DNA from: an uncultured Eubacteriales bacterium
GTDB lineage: Bacteria; Bacillota; Clostridia; Oscillospirales; Oscillospiraceae
NCBI GenBank assembly: GCA_900545805.1
Contig: URAL01000020.1
Coordinates: 1-29,707, forward strand
DNA: 29,707 bases
Direction: 5' to 3'
Shown: positions 29,641 through 29,707 of the stretch, one piece after another
Numbering within the stretch: position 1 is the first letter of the stretch
Layout: each line of letters begins with the position of its first letter
Made by a program: the position numbers and the translations under genes
Notes under the pieces: generated by a model
The model's database searches: none
What the model was told of the DNA's origin: nothing
What the model saw: the letters and a program-made list of their open reading frames with translations, nothing else

Positions 29641-29707
29641 TACATCTTCTACCATCCAGACTATACTGTCGGTACCGGAATCACACCGGTTCATGCCTTT
29701 CGGCTCG
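29641..29707 (-). promoter_or_regulatory. FMN riboswitch (RFN element), 3' part, cut by the window edge
   Basis: On the minus strand the segment contains CCGGTGTGATTCCGGTACCG, ACAGTATAGTCTGGATGGTA and AGAAGATGT, the conserved 3' half of the RFN element (GGTGAAATTCCGAACCGACAGTA-AGTC-GGATG-GAGAAG pattern). The 5' half lies beyond position 29707. It should turn off ribU when FMN is plentiful. Confidence 0.92.

Overview
The window looks like chromosome from a spore-forming, GC-rich, low-GC-clade-type Firmicute of class Clostridia, probably a gut Oscillospirales-like anaerobe. The evidence is: strong AGGAGG-type ribosome binding sites, a zinc-type (four-Cys) ribosomal protein S4 with the tail of the S11-S4-rpoA-L17 cluster, a SpoVAC protein and a SpoVB-like flippase, an EFR1-type flavodoxin/ferredoxin, FMN-riboswitch-controlled ribU, and palindromic intergenic repeats of a kind I associate with this group. 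The lineage is inference; the gene families are read from the sequence. No tRNA, rRNA, CRISPR array, transposase or phage gene was seen.

Layout. 1-2652: end of rpsK, then rpsD, rpoA, rplQ, a terminator and greA. 2685-3656 (minus): an orphan substrate-binding lipoprotein. 3814-11874 (plus): a tightly packed seven-gene unit behind one good promoter, coding for a membrane-anchored Ig-like/transglutaminase-core protein, a DltA-like adenylation enzyme, a carrier protein, an MBOAT acyltransferase, a DltD-like SGNH protein with Cys in the serine position, a small lipoprotein and a Sel1-repeat protein. 11916-12125 (minus): small membrane protein. 12278-14300 (plus): TetR regulator plus ABC-2 exporter under a consensus promoter with a palindromic operator. 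14334-15391 (minus): a 47-aa basic protein, solitary SpoVAC and an unknown 132-aa protein. 15533-18525: murI, a DUF1934 (YwiB-like) gene and argS. 18526-20181: repeat-rich stretch holding two near-identical 216-bp repeats, other palindromes and a divergent membrane protein/Xre regulator pair sharing an operator. 20182-23276: typA, a nitrilase-family amidase and a GtrA protein. 23311-24794 (minus): RluA-type pseudouridine synthase with a probably leaderless mRNA, and the EFR1 protein. 24921-26420: malQ. 26421-26822: gene-free, with a long imperfect inverted repeat. 26823-27419 (minus): cytidylate kinase-like protein. 27521-28831: SpoVB-like flippase. 28821-29570 (minus): ribU with a terminator and the 3' half of an FMN riboswitch at the window edge.

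How the genes work together. The most interesting part is 3814-11874. It has all the logical parts of an envelope-polymer acylation machine like teichoic acid D-alanylation (activate an amino acid, load it on a carrier, pass it through a membrane MBOAT, hand it to an extracellular SGNH transferase), but differs from classical dlt: gene order A-C-B-D, a long AlgI-like MBOAT that ends in a DltX-like F-x-Y-x-x-F motif, no separate dltX, an altered adenylation pocket, a Cys nucleophile in the DltD-like protein, and a transglutaminase-core protein co-transcribed. The donor and acceptor are unknown; a D-alanyl-like modification of a surface polymer is the simplest reading.
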